Shown here: positions 1-11,353 of the stretch, piece by piece
How the letters are laid out: each line of letters starts with the position of its first letter
How positions within the stretch are numbered: the first letter of the stretch is position 1
Source of the DNA: Lindgomyces ingoldianus
Taxonomy: Eukaryota; Ascomycota; Dothideomycetes; Pleosporales; Lindgomycetaceae
Length of the DNA: 64,000 bases
Reading direction: 5' to 3'
Assembly: GCF_010093535.1 (NCBI RefSeq)
Contig: NW_022985179.1
Location: 872,395 to 936,394, forward strand
Translations under genes and position numbers: made by a program
Notes under the pieces: model-generated
Seen by the model: the letters and a program-made list of their open reading frames with translations, nothing else
What the model was told of the DNA's origin: nothing
Database searches by the model: none

Positions 1-726
1 TCTTGAGAACATCATAAATTACCCCTCCAGTAATACCACCCTGCCTTGGACCCCCTCTAGCATCAATTCCAGCATGCACATCTCGTAATTGGAAATTCGC
101 CTCCGCAACCCTTCCCGGATCCTTTTTCGTTCCGATTTCCTGGTTAAAAGAAGCATTCGGCGCGCAATTGTCAAAACCGCCCTCAATGATGTTTTCCCCC
201 TTCGGCTTTAGATCTCCATGATTACGTGCAAGGCCCGCTGACCCGACATAGCCTCCAGTTCGAACGACCGGAACATTTCCTTCGTCCGCTGAGCCTCCAG
301 TCGTACCATACATCGGCCCAACGTCAGAGTCTTTGCTAAGTCCTCGTCCAGCATTCAATTGAGACGTCTCGCTCCAGCCTTCTTGCGCCTCACGTGCCTC
401 GGCGTCCAGGGCCGGCTCCAACCTAGCGGCATTGGAAGTGTCTGTTACGTTTGTGGTAGTAGATTTGGAAGGCTGTTTTGAGGCTGCGGCGTGTGGATTG
501 CCATCACCGAAAGACCCGTCACCCTTTAGGGACTCGGCGGCGAGGGAATCGGATGTAATTATGCCGACGGCCTCATGAATCTCTTGGTTGGAGCGAGGGT
601 CTGTGGTAATCTTGAAGGAAGTCAGGACACTCTAAAGAGGAGTTTATTCGGTTCGGGGCTTTAAGGATATTGAAACTCGCGTGAAGACGACTAGGTGCGT
701 ACCTTTTGTCCCGCGGAAGATGACAT
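1..726 (-). CDS. Conserved-looking fungal protein of unknown function, 5' part only
   Basis: Reading the minus strand, an ATG at 726 opens a first exon of eight codons (MSSSAGQK). It is followed by a GTACGC donor and an intron that ends at a CTCTTTAG acceptor near 632. From there one frame stays open to the window edge, about 210 codons. The protein is hydrophilic and rich in Gly, Asn, Ser and Asp, with no membrane segment or signal peptide. Its second half holds ordered patches such as GYVGSAGLARNHGDLKPKG and FNQEIGTKKDPGRVAEANFQ, which look conserved rather than random. I do not recognise a domain and assign no function. The frame has no internal stop once the intron is removed, so I think the gene is real. 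It is truncated at the left edge, so its length is unknown. Confidence 0.7.
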
Positions 727-1281
727 GGTGGCAATGTTTTGAAGTGGCAGTTATCTTCAAAATCGATGTAATTAGGATTGCAGTTTTCCAGAGAGCTGGC
801 TATATCAGAGATGGTAGCTTCAGAGGTAGCAGCACGAGAAGAGGGGACAAATATACTTCTTGCTCAAGCCGTATATGACATTGCCTCCACATGATGTCAC
901 AGGGCCCGCTTTTTCAAGTCCCGCCACAACGCCACAGCCGAAGGAGGCTGATCTAAAAGTTCTCCAGATCGTTTCACGATTTGAAATTTCTGCTATCCTA
1001 GTTATGCGGATTAACAACATGCTCAGAAGCACATGCTCAGGAAGCAGGTTCTGAGGGCCGGCAGCAGCGCAGGGAATCTTCACACCAGGTTACCAATTAC
1101 ATATTTTGTATAAAAAAATGGTTTAATTTTTTTTAAAGTAAAATTAATTTTTTCAATTCTGTGCCATGTCGTTATGCTTACGCATTCGAACCTACTCTGA
1201 TTTTCTTCAATGAAGTGTCGACGAATCCAAGTACAACTGTGATGGTGGTATCCTCACGCCGAACGTGCCCAAATGCAAGTC
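727..1281. other. Intergenic, upstream of the partial gene
   Basis: No convincing coding frame is present. There is a very AT-rich patch at about 1105-1160 with runs of A and T. The short ORFs on both strands have unrelated compositions and no recognisable motif. Confidence 0.5.
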
Positions 1282-1764
1282 CTACTTCTGCAGTCCACTA
1301 CTCGGGTTGCTCTTTTGCGGGTATCCGTGGTCTGGACTTGTCGTATCAGCAAGTCCCGGCTTATTCTTAGCATCCCGCGTAACAGCATCATTTGGAATTC
1401 CGCTCAGATCATCATGAGCTTGACGTCCCGCTTCCGCCGCAGCGTTGGTCTTCCATGCCTCGCCGGTCGTTCGAACACCACTGGTAGCGGTAGCTGGCTC
1501 GCGGAGAGTGTCACCCCCGAGGCCGGCGTGGGAAAGGTCATCTTGCCGGCCGCCGGCACTAACGTTGACAGTGCAAGCATCGGCCGAGTTCCAGTCAGAA
1601 GTAACTGGCGGTTGCTCTGGGAGTGGAAGGCTTGACTGAACTTCCTCAATGATCCTCGACTTTGGGGGAGTAGTGTGTGGCATAATGGATTCTGCAAACT
1701 CGTTAGACTCAGGAGTTCGACGTCTACTACCCTGGTGATGAGAGATGCACTCTAGGAGCCCCAT
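1282..1764 (-). CDS. Possible small hydrophilic protein, unknown
   Basis: A 160-codon frame is open on the minus strand. The product is hydrophilic and low in complexity (Ser, Thr, Pro, Gly, Ala) and includes PPKSRIIEEVQSSLPLPEQPP and a C-terminus ending SNPSSGLQK. The composition resembles the partial gene at 1-726, with many polar Gly/Asn/Ser patches and no hydrophobic core, so the two could be related or could be parts of one locus. A later in-frame Met at 1684 (MPHTTPPK) is an equally good start. Other frames in the same interval are also open, which weakens the case. No domain is recognised and no function is proposed. Confidence 0.35.
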   Translation of the reverse strand: MGLLECISHHQGSRRRTPESNEFAESIMPHTTPPKSRIIEEVQSSLPLPEQPPVTSDWNSADACTVNVSAGGRQDDLSHAGLGGDTLREPATATSGVRTTGEAWKTNAAAEAGRQAHDDLSGIPNDAVTRDAKNKPGLADTTSPDHGYPQKSNPSSGLQK

Positions 1765-3015
1765 AGAAGGCCTCTGAACCTAGAGTTGGGCCTAGTATAT
1801 GAAATCAACGTCACTTACGATTGAGTATGTCGAAGCTAAAACAATCAGTTGCAGCAAAAGAAATGTGGTATGGAACTGAGGTGCTGAAATGGGATAAAGA
1901 AAATTGCTATCTCTTGAAGCTGCGCTCTGTATTTATGGTAGACCATCGTTAGTGGGGGCCGTGACGTCAGAAATATGCCATCGAAGATTTCTATAAGCTG
2001 CCAGAATATGCGGTACGCACAGACCACTCTATATCACTTCTCGATCTTTCGACACCTGCATTTAGCGAAGCGCATTTTTGATCTGCATCATGTTTCTACC
2101 TGAAACGATTTAGCGCAATATCTTGCAGCAGGAGCCCTTCTCGAGATGCTAGCAACACCCATACTGATATTCGATATAATCTATCCAAGTGCTTGTGTAG
2201 TAGTTCGGGTTCTTGTTCACTTGTATTCCCCCCAACTTCCCCTTCTAATTTAGGGTTCCGAAAATCGAACCGGACCTAAACATCTTCATGCCCATGAGGA
2301 ACACATTCTCCGTGAGAAGGATCCTAGTACCTACATATATCACCGCGAATTGGTCCGCAGTAGAGACTTTTTGTAGTGCGTCTTAGCAGTCATCGCTTGT
2401 TAAACCTCACGTCTGACATGCGCCACCCTCCATTTCCTGAGACAACCTCTCATCCACTCGAATACCTCCGAACGTGGGACACTATGTCGGAAGGCATGCC
2501 GGCTGGATGACTTAAACGAAATATTCTAGTTCAGCTGAGTCTTGCCTTCCTCGTTTAGACTCCGGACCGTCGAATCACTCCAGTATCCAACATCTCACGA
2601 CAGGCAACCAAAAATAATGAGGTTTGGGAGAAAGAGGCAAATGGTTTCGTGTTCGCAAAAGAGGACAAGATCATCCAAGCTGAGTAAGGGATATCCAGAG
2701 CGCTTCCTACCCAATCACTGAACGGTCTAAGTAGATGCTAACAACACAGTCTTGAGAAGGCGTAAAAAAGTGCAACATCAAACGGCAAATAGAGTGGACG
2801 AATTGAATATCAATCTCAACATCGGCGGGGGCTAAAACACTCTGCTCCCTTGCCCCCTTCTAGAAGGTCAGGTAACGCACAGCGCGCTGACTAATCAGAG
2901 CAGAGAGCCTCGTATTTCAGCCCCAGGCCAACCGAACGCTCCCTGGTCTCCCAAGTTTCCGCTCGCCGGTCCGGATCGCCACCCGGCCGTAAACAAAGGC
3001 AAACACCTGAGGCTG
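1765..3015. other. Intergenic, nothing recognised
   Basis: About 1.25 kb between the doubtful 160-codon ORF and the 3' end of the NmrA-like gene. Stops are frequent in all frames, and I see no repeat, RNA gene or protein remnant. Confidence 0.5.
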
Positions 3016-4133
3016 CTAAGGCACCGACGCCCAATTTCTGGTGAACCAGTCTCGGAAGCTCATTGGTCGAATGTCCGGGAATTGGGTGTTGAGGTAGGCC
3101 GGGTTGGCAAAGTCGTAACGCCCTTCTGCCGTTGCAATGAGGGTGAAAAGTCGTCGTTGCCTCCGGACGTCTCCTTCCATTTGAGCTAAGCTTAGTTGAT
3201 ATCTTAGACCTTCCGGGTTTTGCCACCCAACATTGTTGAGTAGTTTGCCTGGGGAAACATTAGCCTTGCTCGGCCAAAAGGGGGTGGAAAGGGGGGTGGA
3301 AAGTGGAGCAGTACCTCGACATGTTTTGACTGTCTCAATGAGTTGATTGACACTCATTCTCTCTCCACACATGGAAAGCTCCGCAGGCCACTGTGGCATA
3401 TCCAATGCTCGTACAACGAATCGTCCAAGATCATATGCTGAAATCATGCAAAGGTATGCAAGGTTGCCAGCTGAGTCGTAGACGGGTGCTGCTTCGGACG
3501 TCATATTCCGGGCGTCAAGAATGTAATCTCCCTCATTTCCGTATCCAGTGTTGGTACCGATTCGGTGTGATACCATGCCGTCGACAGAGAACCTTTCGTA
3601 GAGTATGCCACAAACAAACACGGTGAATTGTATGTAGGCGCGGTAGTTGTGCAGCAATGCAAGTGCAGCTGCTTTCCCACGATCAAGTGGATCGCTCTGA
3701 ATTCGTAGACCAGGTTGCCCTTCAAACTCAGCTGGTGCAAATCGGCGCACCCGGCATTGAACAGCTGCCTCGATCAAACGCAGTTGAGCGTTTCCCGTAA
3801 CGGTGGATATGACGGTATCGACCCCCATCAAAGAATGTTGGATTGAGTTTGTGTCATTGTAGTCGACGACCTGGCATTGGTATCCTTGGGAAATAAGACC
3901 CGGTTGATGCTAGAGCCCGTCAGCATGCTGCTTCTACTCAATTTGAGAACTAGAGCGCGCTGTACACCAAGAGCTTCGTAGCTTTTCACGAGTCAGTCGT
4001 CATGAATAAAAATTGGAATGCTTACACTTCTTGATAGAATCAGTAGTTGATGGCTTGTCTGCTCGTGAATCTCTCGGGCGATGATGAGTGCTAGACCGCA
4101 GGTACCTGCTACTGCTATGCGCATAGTGGACAT
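3016..4133 (-). CDS. NmrA-like / isoflavone-reductase-type NAD(P)-binding protein
   Basis: Three exons are inferred: 4133-4026, 3909-3315 and 3248-3016, giving 311 aa. Exon 1 starts MSTMRIAVAGTCGLALIIARE, a Rossmann beta-alpha-beta start in which the glycine motif reads GTCGLA. The next exon continues with a DTVISTVTG strand, then RRFAPAEFEG, matching the NmrA/isoflavone reductase layout of the atypical short-chain dehydrogenases. Intron 1 has a GTAAGC donor and a CTCTAG acceptor. Intron 2 (3314-3249, 66 nt) has GTACTG, a CTAAT branch-like site and CCCCAG; its length is a multiple of three, so an unspliced reading would insert 22 residues rich in Pro, Ser and Thr. Members bind NAD(P)H and act as reductases or as redox-sensing regulators. 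The substrate cannot be told, and no biosynthetic cluster surrounds it. Confidence 0.82.
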
Positions 4134-6836
4134 AGTTGATGGTGCTTGGCTTAATGGAGGAACGCGTGTTTTGGCGATATCTTGATACCTAACAGTCTGC
4201 ACGGCAGCCGAAATCCATTTATGCTCGTTCATAAACTGCACAAGAATCAGCCTGACCCTCAATGAGAATCAAGGTGCCCCGGCAGGTCCCTTACAATGAC
4301 ACAGAGGATCGATACCCGTGACTCACAGAGGGGAGGGGGGGTTTACAGGACGGTGAGGGGGTAAAGAAATGCATACAGCTGGCTTGAAACAATCGCCAAA
4401 GAGACCTAGGACGGTTAGAGGAAATGGATGAAAGGTATGTTCTCAAGAAAGGAGACCGCAGGATGAACAATATCGGGGGAACGTACCAATAGCAAAGTCA
4501 GAACCCATTATGTCTATTTAGACATCTTGTCGACGACTGACGAAGATGTGATGTCGGGTTAGTGCGGGATCGAAAATGGAAGCAGTGCCCACCGTCTTTT
4601 GAGTAGTTCAAGGGTCGTCGGAAGCGCCCGCCAGTTGGAAAGAACAGTCTGTTAACCCAAGACCCATGTGAAAAACGTGCGGTTGCCTTGCTAAACGCCT
4701 CTTCCGCGATCCTAATTAGTCTCCGGCCCTATGCTTATATGATGATTCGGGGCCCGCGAAGTCGCGGAAGCGCCCTACAATTCTTGGCGTTTACTGATAG
4801 ATTGGTCGGAAGCCAGACAAACGTACGCGGGCCATGGGATATGGGTCCCGCATGACAAAGACGAGAGTGATGCCTAGTGGTGATGTACCTGTGGTGTGTG
4901 AATTTTCTGTTCTGTCCACCTGCATGTCCTGCATATCCTGCATGTCGCTTCCCTGCGACCAATGGGCCTTCTCTCGGATCTCGACCTCGACCATGCTACG
5001 GTGGTATCTAGAGGCCTGTCACAATTACATCCCGAATCCGACATGGATCCAATTTTACGGCAGGACGCAGGGCCGGATCGGATGATAGCCATTCAGGCCG
5101 AGTGGGAGATGGAAACGGAGCCGGGGGATTTGAAGCCCGGACACTTCACGTCAACTGTCTCAGCCCTAGCCTTCAGGACCAAACGGTAGGGTTCACCGTA
5201 CACCGTCCCGCAGCATGGTATTCTTGAGAGTTTTACTCTAAGCAAGAAGCGGCTGGTGGGGTGCGTAGAAGGAGAGCCCCAAATGCATGGTGACGATCCT
5301 GTGGCGTCCTGCGAATTTAGGCTCGCATGGATGGCAGACCAACCAGATACGCGGGACCAGCATATCCTTTGCAGAATTTGATCAATGATTCACTCTCGAA
5401 AGTTGGTGCTGGGGACATGGCCAGAAAAGGAAATTGGGGGCCAAATCCGGTGAGGCAGCAAGGGTGGGAAAAGGGTCCTCGAGGCCTCAGGAATTCGTAG
5501 AAAGAATTGTAAGAAGTAACTCGAAGAAGAGAAAAGATGCACCATAAGACGTGGCGGATTGTAGATCCAAGAGCCTGTCCGCTGGGTACAGGTCATAAAA
5601 CCCCCCCGCACCGTGTAGCGGTCACTGGAACTGCACTTACTCATTGCTAGCGCGGGGACTAGCGGGGCTGGTAGAGAGGTTCGGGTAGAGGAGGCGAGAA
5701 GCTGACATTATTGGTGAGAGCCAAATGAGTATAAAGGTGAGATGAGGTCCAGCTTGCTCAGAACAGCACTTCTGCCTTGAGGGTGTGAGATGATCAAAAA
5801 CCGGTGACAGTGGAGAACGATTGAAAAGCAGGACTGGCAGAACTAGAAAGAGAAGACGCAAAATGGGGTAGGGCGCATGCAAATGGTCAGATGGGCGAAA
5901 CAAAGTGTTGATGTTGTGTGGGTGAGTGTGGGACTCGCAGAGAGTGGCTTTCCAAAAGCGATATCAGCCCGAGCTTACATACGGTGAGGCGGCCCAGAAG
6001 GACGCGACAGTCGGTCGGTGGAATGAGGGTGGTGCAAACTCGATAGATAGGAATGTCGTTGCCTGCTGTCGGTTGCCTTCTCAGCTGTCGGTGGCGACTT
6101 TGGGCGCGAATGAGCAGAAGGATTTCAAAAAGAAGAGATCGAGTCGAGGATGGAGAGGGATTTGAGTTTCAACGGTCCAGCAAGATCGCGATCACGTGCC
6201 GACGCGTCCGATCGCGACCACTCCATTTGAAGATGGGAGGCCCAGGATAGCAGTCATATAAGTATGAAGATAGCGATGGTTTACACGCGAGGATATATTA
6301 AAAGAATTGAACTCTTCAATGAACCTCTCTTCCTGTTTCAATGAGGATTCTGCTAAGCAGCCTCAAGTGAAAAGGAACTGGTCGTTGTGTTGGCTTTCCT
6401 CGCAGACGTGACGCGAGAGAGTTCATGTTATTAGCCGCACGATCGTGGACAATTGGTGGTCCCAGGAAGGAATTGTCCATGTGTCGTTGTGACCTTCGAT
6501 GAACCTGCTCTTCGGCTGCAACAGAGCGAGCGCAACGCGCATAGAGATATGTTTGAACCCAACACTCGAGGAACTCTGTAGTATCAGTCCAAATGGCAGC
6601 TACACATTTTAGGCAACGTAATTGAAATTGCACAGATGCTTCGCCTCGTTGGGGTTAGGCGCATGCGAGACATAACTGATGGACTGTGCTTCGCGATAGG
6701 CGATGACGCGAGAGCTTCAACGCGCGCCGCCATCACAACATTCCCGCCACACATTCCCATCGTCTTTCGAATACCTTTGAGGTTCAGCTAAATAATTGAA
6801 GACTTCGTTCTCTTTCTGTTGTTACTGTTTCTAGTC
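4134..6836. other. Long intergenic region with the homeobox promoter
   Basis: About 2.7 kb without a convincing gene between two divergently transcribed genes. The ORFs near 4735-5190, 5390-5903 and 6316-6633 show no motif. A short imperfect 9-10 bp repeat (CCTGCATGT / CCTGCATAT) lies at about 4919-4948. A TGACTCA heptamer occurs at 4319-4325 upstream of the NmrA-like gene. The last 650 bp hold CGCG-type motifs listed separately. Confidence 0.5.
6193..6714 (+). promoter_or_regulatory. Cluster of CACGTG and ACGCG-type motifs upstream of the homeobox gene
   Basis: CACGTG lies at 6193-6198 and ACGCGT, the MluI-box core bound by MBF-type G1/S factors, at 6202-6207. These two sit between two GATCGCGA/GATCGCGAC blocks. 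The 11-mer TGACGCGAGAG appears twice, at 6409-6419 and 6704-6714. In budding yeast the Yox1 homeobox gene is under G1/S control, so the motifs would fit a cell-cycle regulator, but that link is inference and short motifs can occur by chance. Confidence 0.3.
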
Positions 6837-8749
6837 ATGGCCGACTTGCCCCTCCTATACTCATCATCGCCCACGTCATCACCGTCGTCCCACACAGGCA
6901 GTTCCAGCCCGAACTCTTGCTTCCTCGTCCATTCAGTCCGAACATTGGCTGCAAATCTGCCTCCAGACATTGACAACAAGCCGCTTGCACGCCAAAAACG
7001 TAGGCGAACAAGGTACGTTGCGACCTTACATCTTTGCAGTTCTTTATGTCTCCGAGGAGTAGTTGATTCGTCCTCGACGCGTTGTTTGGAACGTTGACGT
7101 GTGTGGTCCAGTGGCGACCCCAACACAGCCCCACTCACCTCACCACTTCTAATGCTCCTGCTAATTACCATGTTAACAGCAAAGACGACGAAGAAATTCT
7201 AAAAGCCGAGTATGCAAAGAATCCAAAGCCGGACAAGGCGGCGCGCATGGAAATTGTGAGCAAAGTTGCGCTTGGAGAGAAGGAGGTCCAGGTTCATTTT
7301 GTCTGCCTCAAGACCACGTGCCAATGACTAACCACTCGTTAGATCTGGTTTCAGAACAAACGACAGAACGACCGCCGACGCTCTCGACCACTCGACAATT
7401 CATCGACTCCGCACCTTATGTCATCATCCTCCACCATGTCTGATCCATCAACCGAGGAGGAAGGCAATCTGCACGGGAATGAGAATGAGAATGAGAATAC
7501 TGAAGAGCAGAACTATAATGAGGAGGAACCAAAATTGGAGCAGGTGGAGCAGGTAGAAATTGTAGAGGTTGCATCTGCAGGCTGTCGGAATATCAACGCC
7601 ACCATAGCACCTATAGCGGCAGATTCCCAGGGCACCGTCGAGTCAATTACCGTAGCATCCACAGATCCGCGCACCATAGACACTATACCAACGGAGCTTA
7701 ATAGCTCTCAGCAAACAATGGCATCCTCCCAAGGCACTTCGCAACCACGCACATCCTGGATCTCGAACCGTCGTAGCGCGTCCTTCATCCGCTCCCAGGA
7801 AGAACATTTATCTGATGTTACAACCGCGCCGACGGGTACACTAAAGCGCGCTCACTCCTTTGTCCGCCTGTCTTTGACTGCTGACGGGGGAGCACGCGTC
7901 ATCACAGATGCAGACCAGTCACCCTCTCCTCCTCACGTAAAATCTGATCCTTCCATCCTAGCTCATGCCGCTGCTGGGCTTCGTAGAAGCTACAGCGCTG
8001 CCGGGTTGAATGAGCGCTTAGCAGCCGCCTCTAGAGGAGAACCTATCCCAAAGATGGCCAGGACCTTGACGAATGCTGGACGCAGCAGGGATTCACGCGC
8101 GTGGGAGTTTTGGTGCGACCCAGACAGCCGTCACAGAGGCAGTCTAACGGCAAAAGCAGAACAAGAAACTAGTGGCAGTGCTGCGGACGCTATCGGATTA
8201 TTACGCGCGAATCGAAGGGTCTTAGGCTCGAATCAGTCCCGTCAAAACACTCCCGTCTTGTCTCGAAATGATTCATCCAAAGGGTTAGGTAACCACGGAA
8301 TCAAGAAATCTCGTCCGCAGATGGAACGAGCATCTACATCATACGGCCGCCTCCAAACCAAAGATGACAAGAAAGAAGACTCTGTATCGTCCGACGAACT
8401 TCCCCAAACTGAATCTGACAAAGAGAACTGGGAACCCGATGTTCCTCAATCCCAATCACGTCGCCCTCGGCCTCACTCAGCTTCTATCTCATCACAGCAC
8501 CCGCGCCAGATTCTGGGGGAGAACACGGATCTCATGTCACAGAGCTCGAGTCTCGGCACTATGATGGCTCGCGAAAAAGGCAACGGTGGAGAGGCTAACG
8601 GAACGGAGAATGTGGACCCCGATCAAGACGAGGAATTGAGTATGTTCATGAATGGTGGTAGATTAAGTGGGAGGACGAGTTTGAGCAGTGCAGAAGAGGC
8701 AGGATGTGTGGAAGGGTTGTTAAAGTTGAGTCAGGGGAATTGGAGGTAG
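6837..8749 (+). CDS. Homeobox transcription factor, Yox1/Yhp1-like
   Basis: Three exons (6837-7012, 7180-7291, 7343-8749) give 564 aa. The homeodomain runs from about residue 54 to 113. It begins RRRTSKDDEEILKAEY and carries the recognition helix EKEVQIWFQNKRQNDRRRSRP with the invariant W98, F99, N101 and R103. The two introns interrupt the domain; the second has a GACTAACC branch site and GTTAG acceptor, while its donor (GTTCAT) is weak. After the domain come an acidic, low-complexity stretch (NENENEN) and a long Ser-rich tail. The tail holds a KEN triplet at residues 456-458 (SDKENWEPD), a typical APC/C degron. It probably acts in the nucleus as a DNA-binding regulator, plausibly of the cell-cycle repressor type. 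The Yox1 link rests on the homeodomain and the degron, not on alignment. The start at 6837 is the first ATG in frame. Confidence 0.88.
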
Positions 8750-9417
8750 TAGGACGCTGCATAACCAAAGTTGTTTGACTGGACTTAGCCAAGATCTAGT
8801 CTAAAGAGTGACGATGAATTGTAGGAGCGTTCAGCTTGGACTTCTTTTCTTCTCACCTCCCGCCTTTGCATTTGAGCGCGGAAGGCTTAGTGTTGAAGAC
8901 TAGGCTGCGGATCATGGATGGTGTTTCGCGGTACCCGAGTAGTGTTCAACTGCATTCTATCGCTCTGTATGAGATCTCTTAGAGTTCTCATTGTAACACT
9001 ACCTGGTAGGTCTTGGTCCATACTCAAGTAGTATCAGATTACCCTTTGATAGCTTCCAGTTCGCAGTATATGAAAATCCAGTTCTAATTGCAGACTCAAT
9101 TCGAGTTAAAGAGTTCTAGTGAGGGTAGAATTAGGTCTTCTAACCGTTCCCTGCGAGGCCGCAATGACGCCCATGCTTCCGTGAAGGTAATTATCTTCTC
9201 CCAAACCGAACGCCTGCAGGAAAACTGCGCAAGCAGTCACGGCGCCTGACAGCTCCCCTGATGAACGGAAAGCTTCATGTCGCACCAAGACCACTTCCCC
9301 AGATGAGATATCCTTCGGAATCCAGCACCAGAGTGCTCTTACTGCAAAACCCCGCTGAAGCCCACTCTGTGCTTTCGATGTATCCTGAATGATTCCCTCT
9401 CACCCCCTCAGCTGGCT
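8750..9417. other. Convergent 3' region
   Basis: The homeobox gene ends at 8749 and the minus-strand BRCT gene ends at 9418, so this is the shared 3' flank of two converging genes. No coding frame or repeat stands out. Confidence 0.6.
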
Positions 9418-11353
9418 TCAATAGTCGAAATACCCTGGCCACCGCTTTTTCTGCCTCTGCTTCAGCCTCAGCAACCCCCTCCCCACGACATAGCCACCTT
9501 GAGCTGCTGCACCGGATTTTCTTGCACTGGGACCCACGCCCCTACATTCACCTGCATTACCAGCACCATTTCCACCCGTCTTCATCATATCCAATGTATC
9601 CGGCCTCCCACCCACACTGTTAAAAAACGGCCTATTCCAATTCGTTGCTGGCAGATTTCGACTCTTCTTACTCAGCCCGTTGCGCTCATCTTCCTCTCTC
9701 TTAAGCCTGATCCGTTTCTCTTCTTCCAGCTTCTCCATCTCCTCCATCTCCTTCACAAGCGCACACCCAAACGTCCCCGCCTTCGTCAACGGAACCTCCA
9801 TACCCGGTAATCTCAGCTCTCCCCGGACATACCCGTCCTCGTACCCTTGGTGTGGGAGTTGGTGGGTAAGACCGACGGGGAGTCCGGCTGAAGGCTTTGC
9901 GTAGAGGAAGGGTTCGACGTTGTAGGATTTCGCGAGGGATTTTTGGAGAGCTCGGAAGGAGGGGTGAAGACGTTGTTCCCAAGATAGGAGGGTAAGGTCC
10001 TGGAAAGCGTGACGGAAGGTGGAGAAGGCGGGTTGAAAGGGGGAGGAGAGTGGGGTTAGGATGGTTTTGAAGGGCTGGATGGTCGGAGTGGGAGTCGTTG
10101 GTTCTGCGCTGGAGACGAGAGAGATTAAGCGTGCGTGCTTCTCACTGACGTTCGAGGCTGTGGTTTTGATGTCGGTGTTCCGCTCCTCGATAGCCCCTCC
10201 TGCTTCCTTGCTCTTCTCCCTATTACTATCCCTCGTAATCTCCACAATCTTTCTCTCAACTTCCCTCGCTTCCTCTTTCCTTGCAAACCCCAAACTCCCA
10301 CTATCCGCACTCGACCACTCCCCTCTAGCGGGCGCGTATTGTACCACCGTGCAGTACACATGTGGTACAGTATGACTCTCATAAAGCCGAATATTGTATC
10401 GCTCAGACTGGTTCTTGAGCAGATTTGCGCGGATGAGTAGGATGTTGTAGGAGAAGCCCGTGGTATCGTGGTATAGGTGGTACAAGTCTTTGAGTTTGAG
10501 GGTTGCGGGATTAGCTTGTGCGTTAGAGCTCGTGGGGGGCTTGAGGGAGAGAGATGAGGTGGGTGTTGGGAGGGGGAGAAGGGTGGGAGTGGAAGTTGAT
10601 TTTGAAGTAGGGCGCTGAGACGACTGGAAGGATTGGGAGGACTTGGAATCCATGGGTGGTGATGCCTCTTGCTGGGCGGTAGCTTGAGCTTGAGTCTGAG
10701 CCGAAGCAATAGCCTTTTTCTCAGCCTTAGAACAGGCTTTAGCCTCCGCCTCCCGCCGCTCTCTTCTCTCTGCCAACTCGACGAACGCAGACCGGAAGAA
10801 ACTAACCGACAGTGAGGACTTCGACTTACCGGATCCGGTATCCGTACGAGCTTCTTCACACCCCTTTTCGAATTTCGCTGCTAGGGTACCGCATCGTTAG
10901 TGTCTCTCTCCCCTGTTGTCAAAACTTAACCAATAATGACCAGGGGAGGAGTATTGAAAAGCAGGAGTCCTCCAAGCCAGTAGAGAATATGGGGATTACA
11001 TCGATATACATACCATCAACCTTCCTCCCCATCCTAACCATCTCCTTCTTCCTTCTCCTCTCACGCTCAACCGTATCCCACAAATACTTCTTTTCCGTCA
11101 ACTTCCGCTTCTTCTGTAGCGAGTCTTCCAGCCAGTCGTAGTTGATGATATACGTGCCGTATTTCTGGGCGGCCGTTACAGCTTCCGATTGCTTCTTCCA
11201 AGCGGTCTTTGAGCAGATTAAATGGGTAACGCCCTTTGTGATCCGTGAAACGTATTTACCGCCGTTGTTTTCAATCCATTTTTTTAGGCGCGAGTCGATG
11301 TCAGGACCGTGGTCGTTGGTGGATGATAGGGTGAGTTTGGAGAGAACTGCCAT
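9418..11353 (-). CDS. BRCT-domain protein, nuclear, probably DNA-damage related
   Basis: Two exons (11353-11014 and 10880-9418) give 600 aa. Residues about 5-95 form a BRCT domain: GGKY at 31-34, a buried THLIC strand at 43-47 and the hallmark Trp in NYDWLEDS (W74). The intron has GTATGT and CCCTAG ends and joins in phase (VDA-AKFEKG). A basic, Ala/Gln/Ser-rich linker follows (about 149-240). A second folded segment lies at about 245-330 (DLYHLYHDTTGFSYNILLIR ... RYNIRLYESHTVPHVYCTVV), whose alternating aromatic strands suggest a WGR-like or related beta domain. The rest is charged coiled or disordered sequence (MEEMEKLEEEKRIRLKREED). BRCT domains bind phosphopeptides in DNA repair and checkpoint proteins; the partner here is unknown. 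The WGR-like idea is tentative. Confidence 0.8.

Noticed and set aside
1170..1200. tRNA B-box-like sequence (GGTTCGAATGC on the minus strand), and a similar one near 52390
   Set aside because: No A box, acceptor stem or T-arm pairing could be drawn around either site.
4319..4325. TGACTCA upstream of the NmrA-like gene
   Set aside because: The heptamer also turns up in coding and relic sequence here (about 36282 and 58146), so a single copy at a gene with no link to amino-acid synthesis is not evidence.
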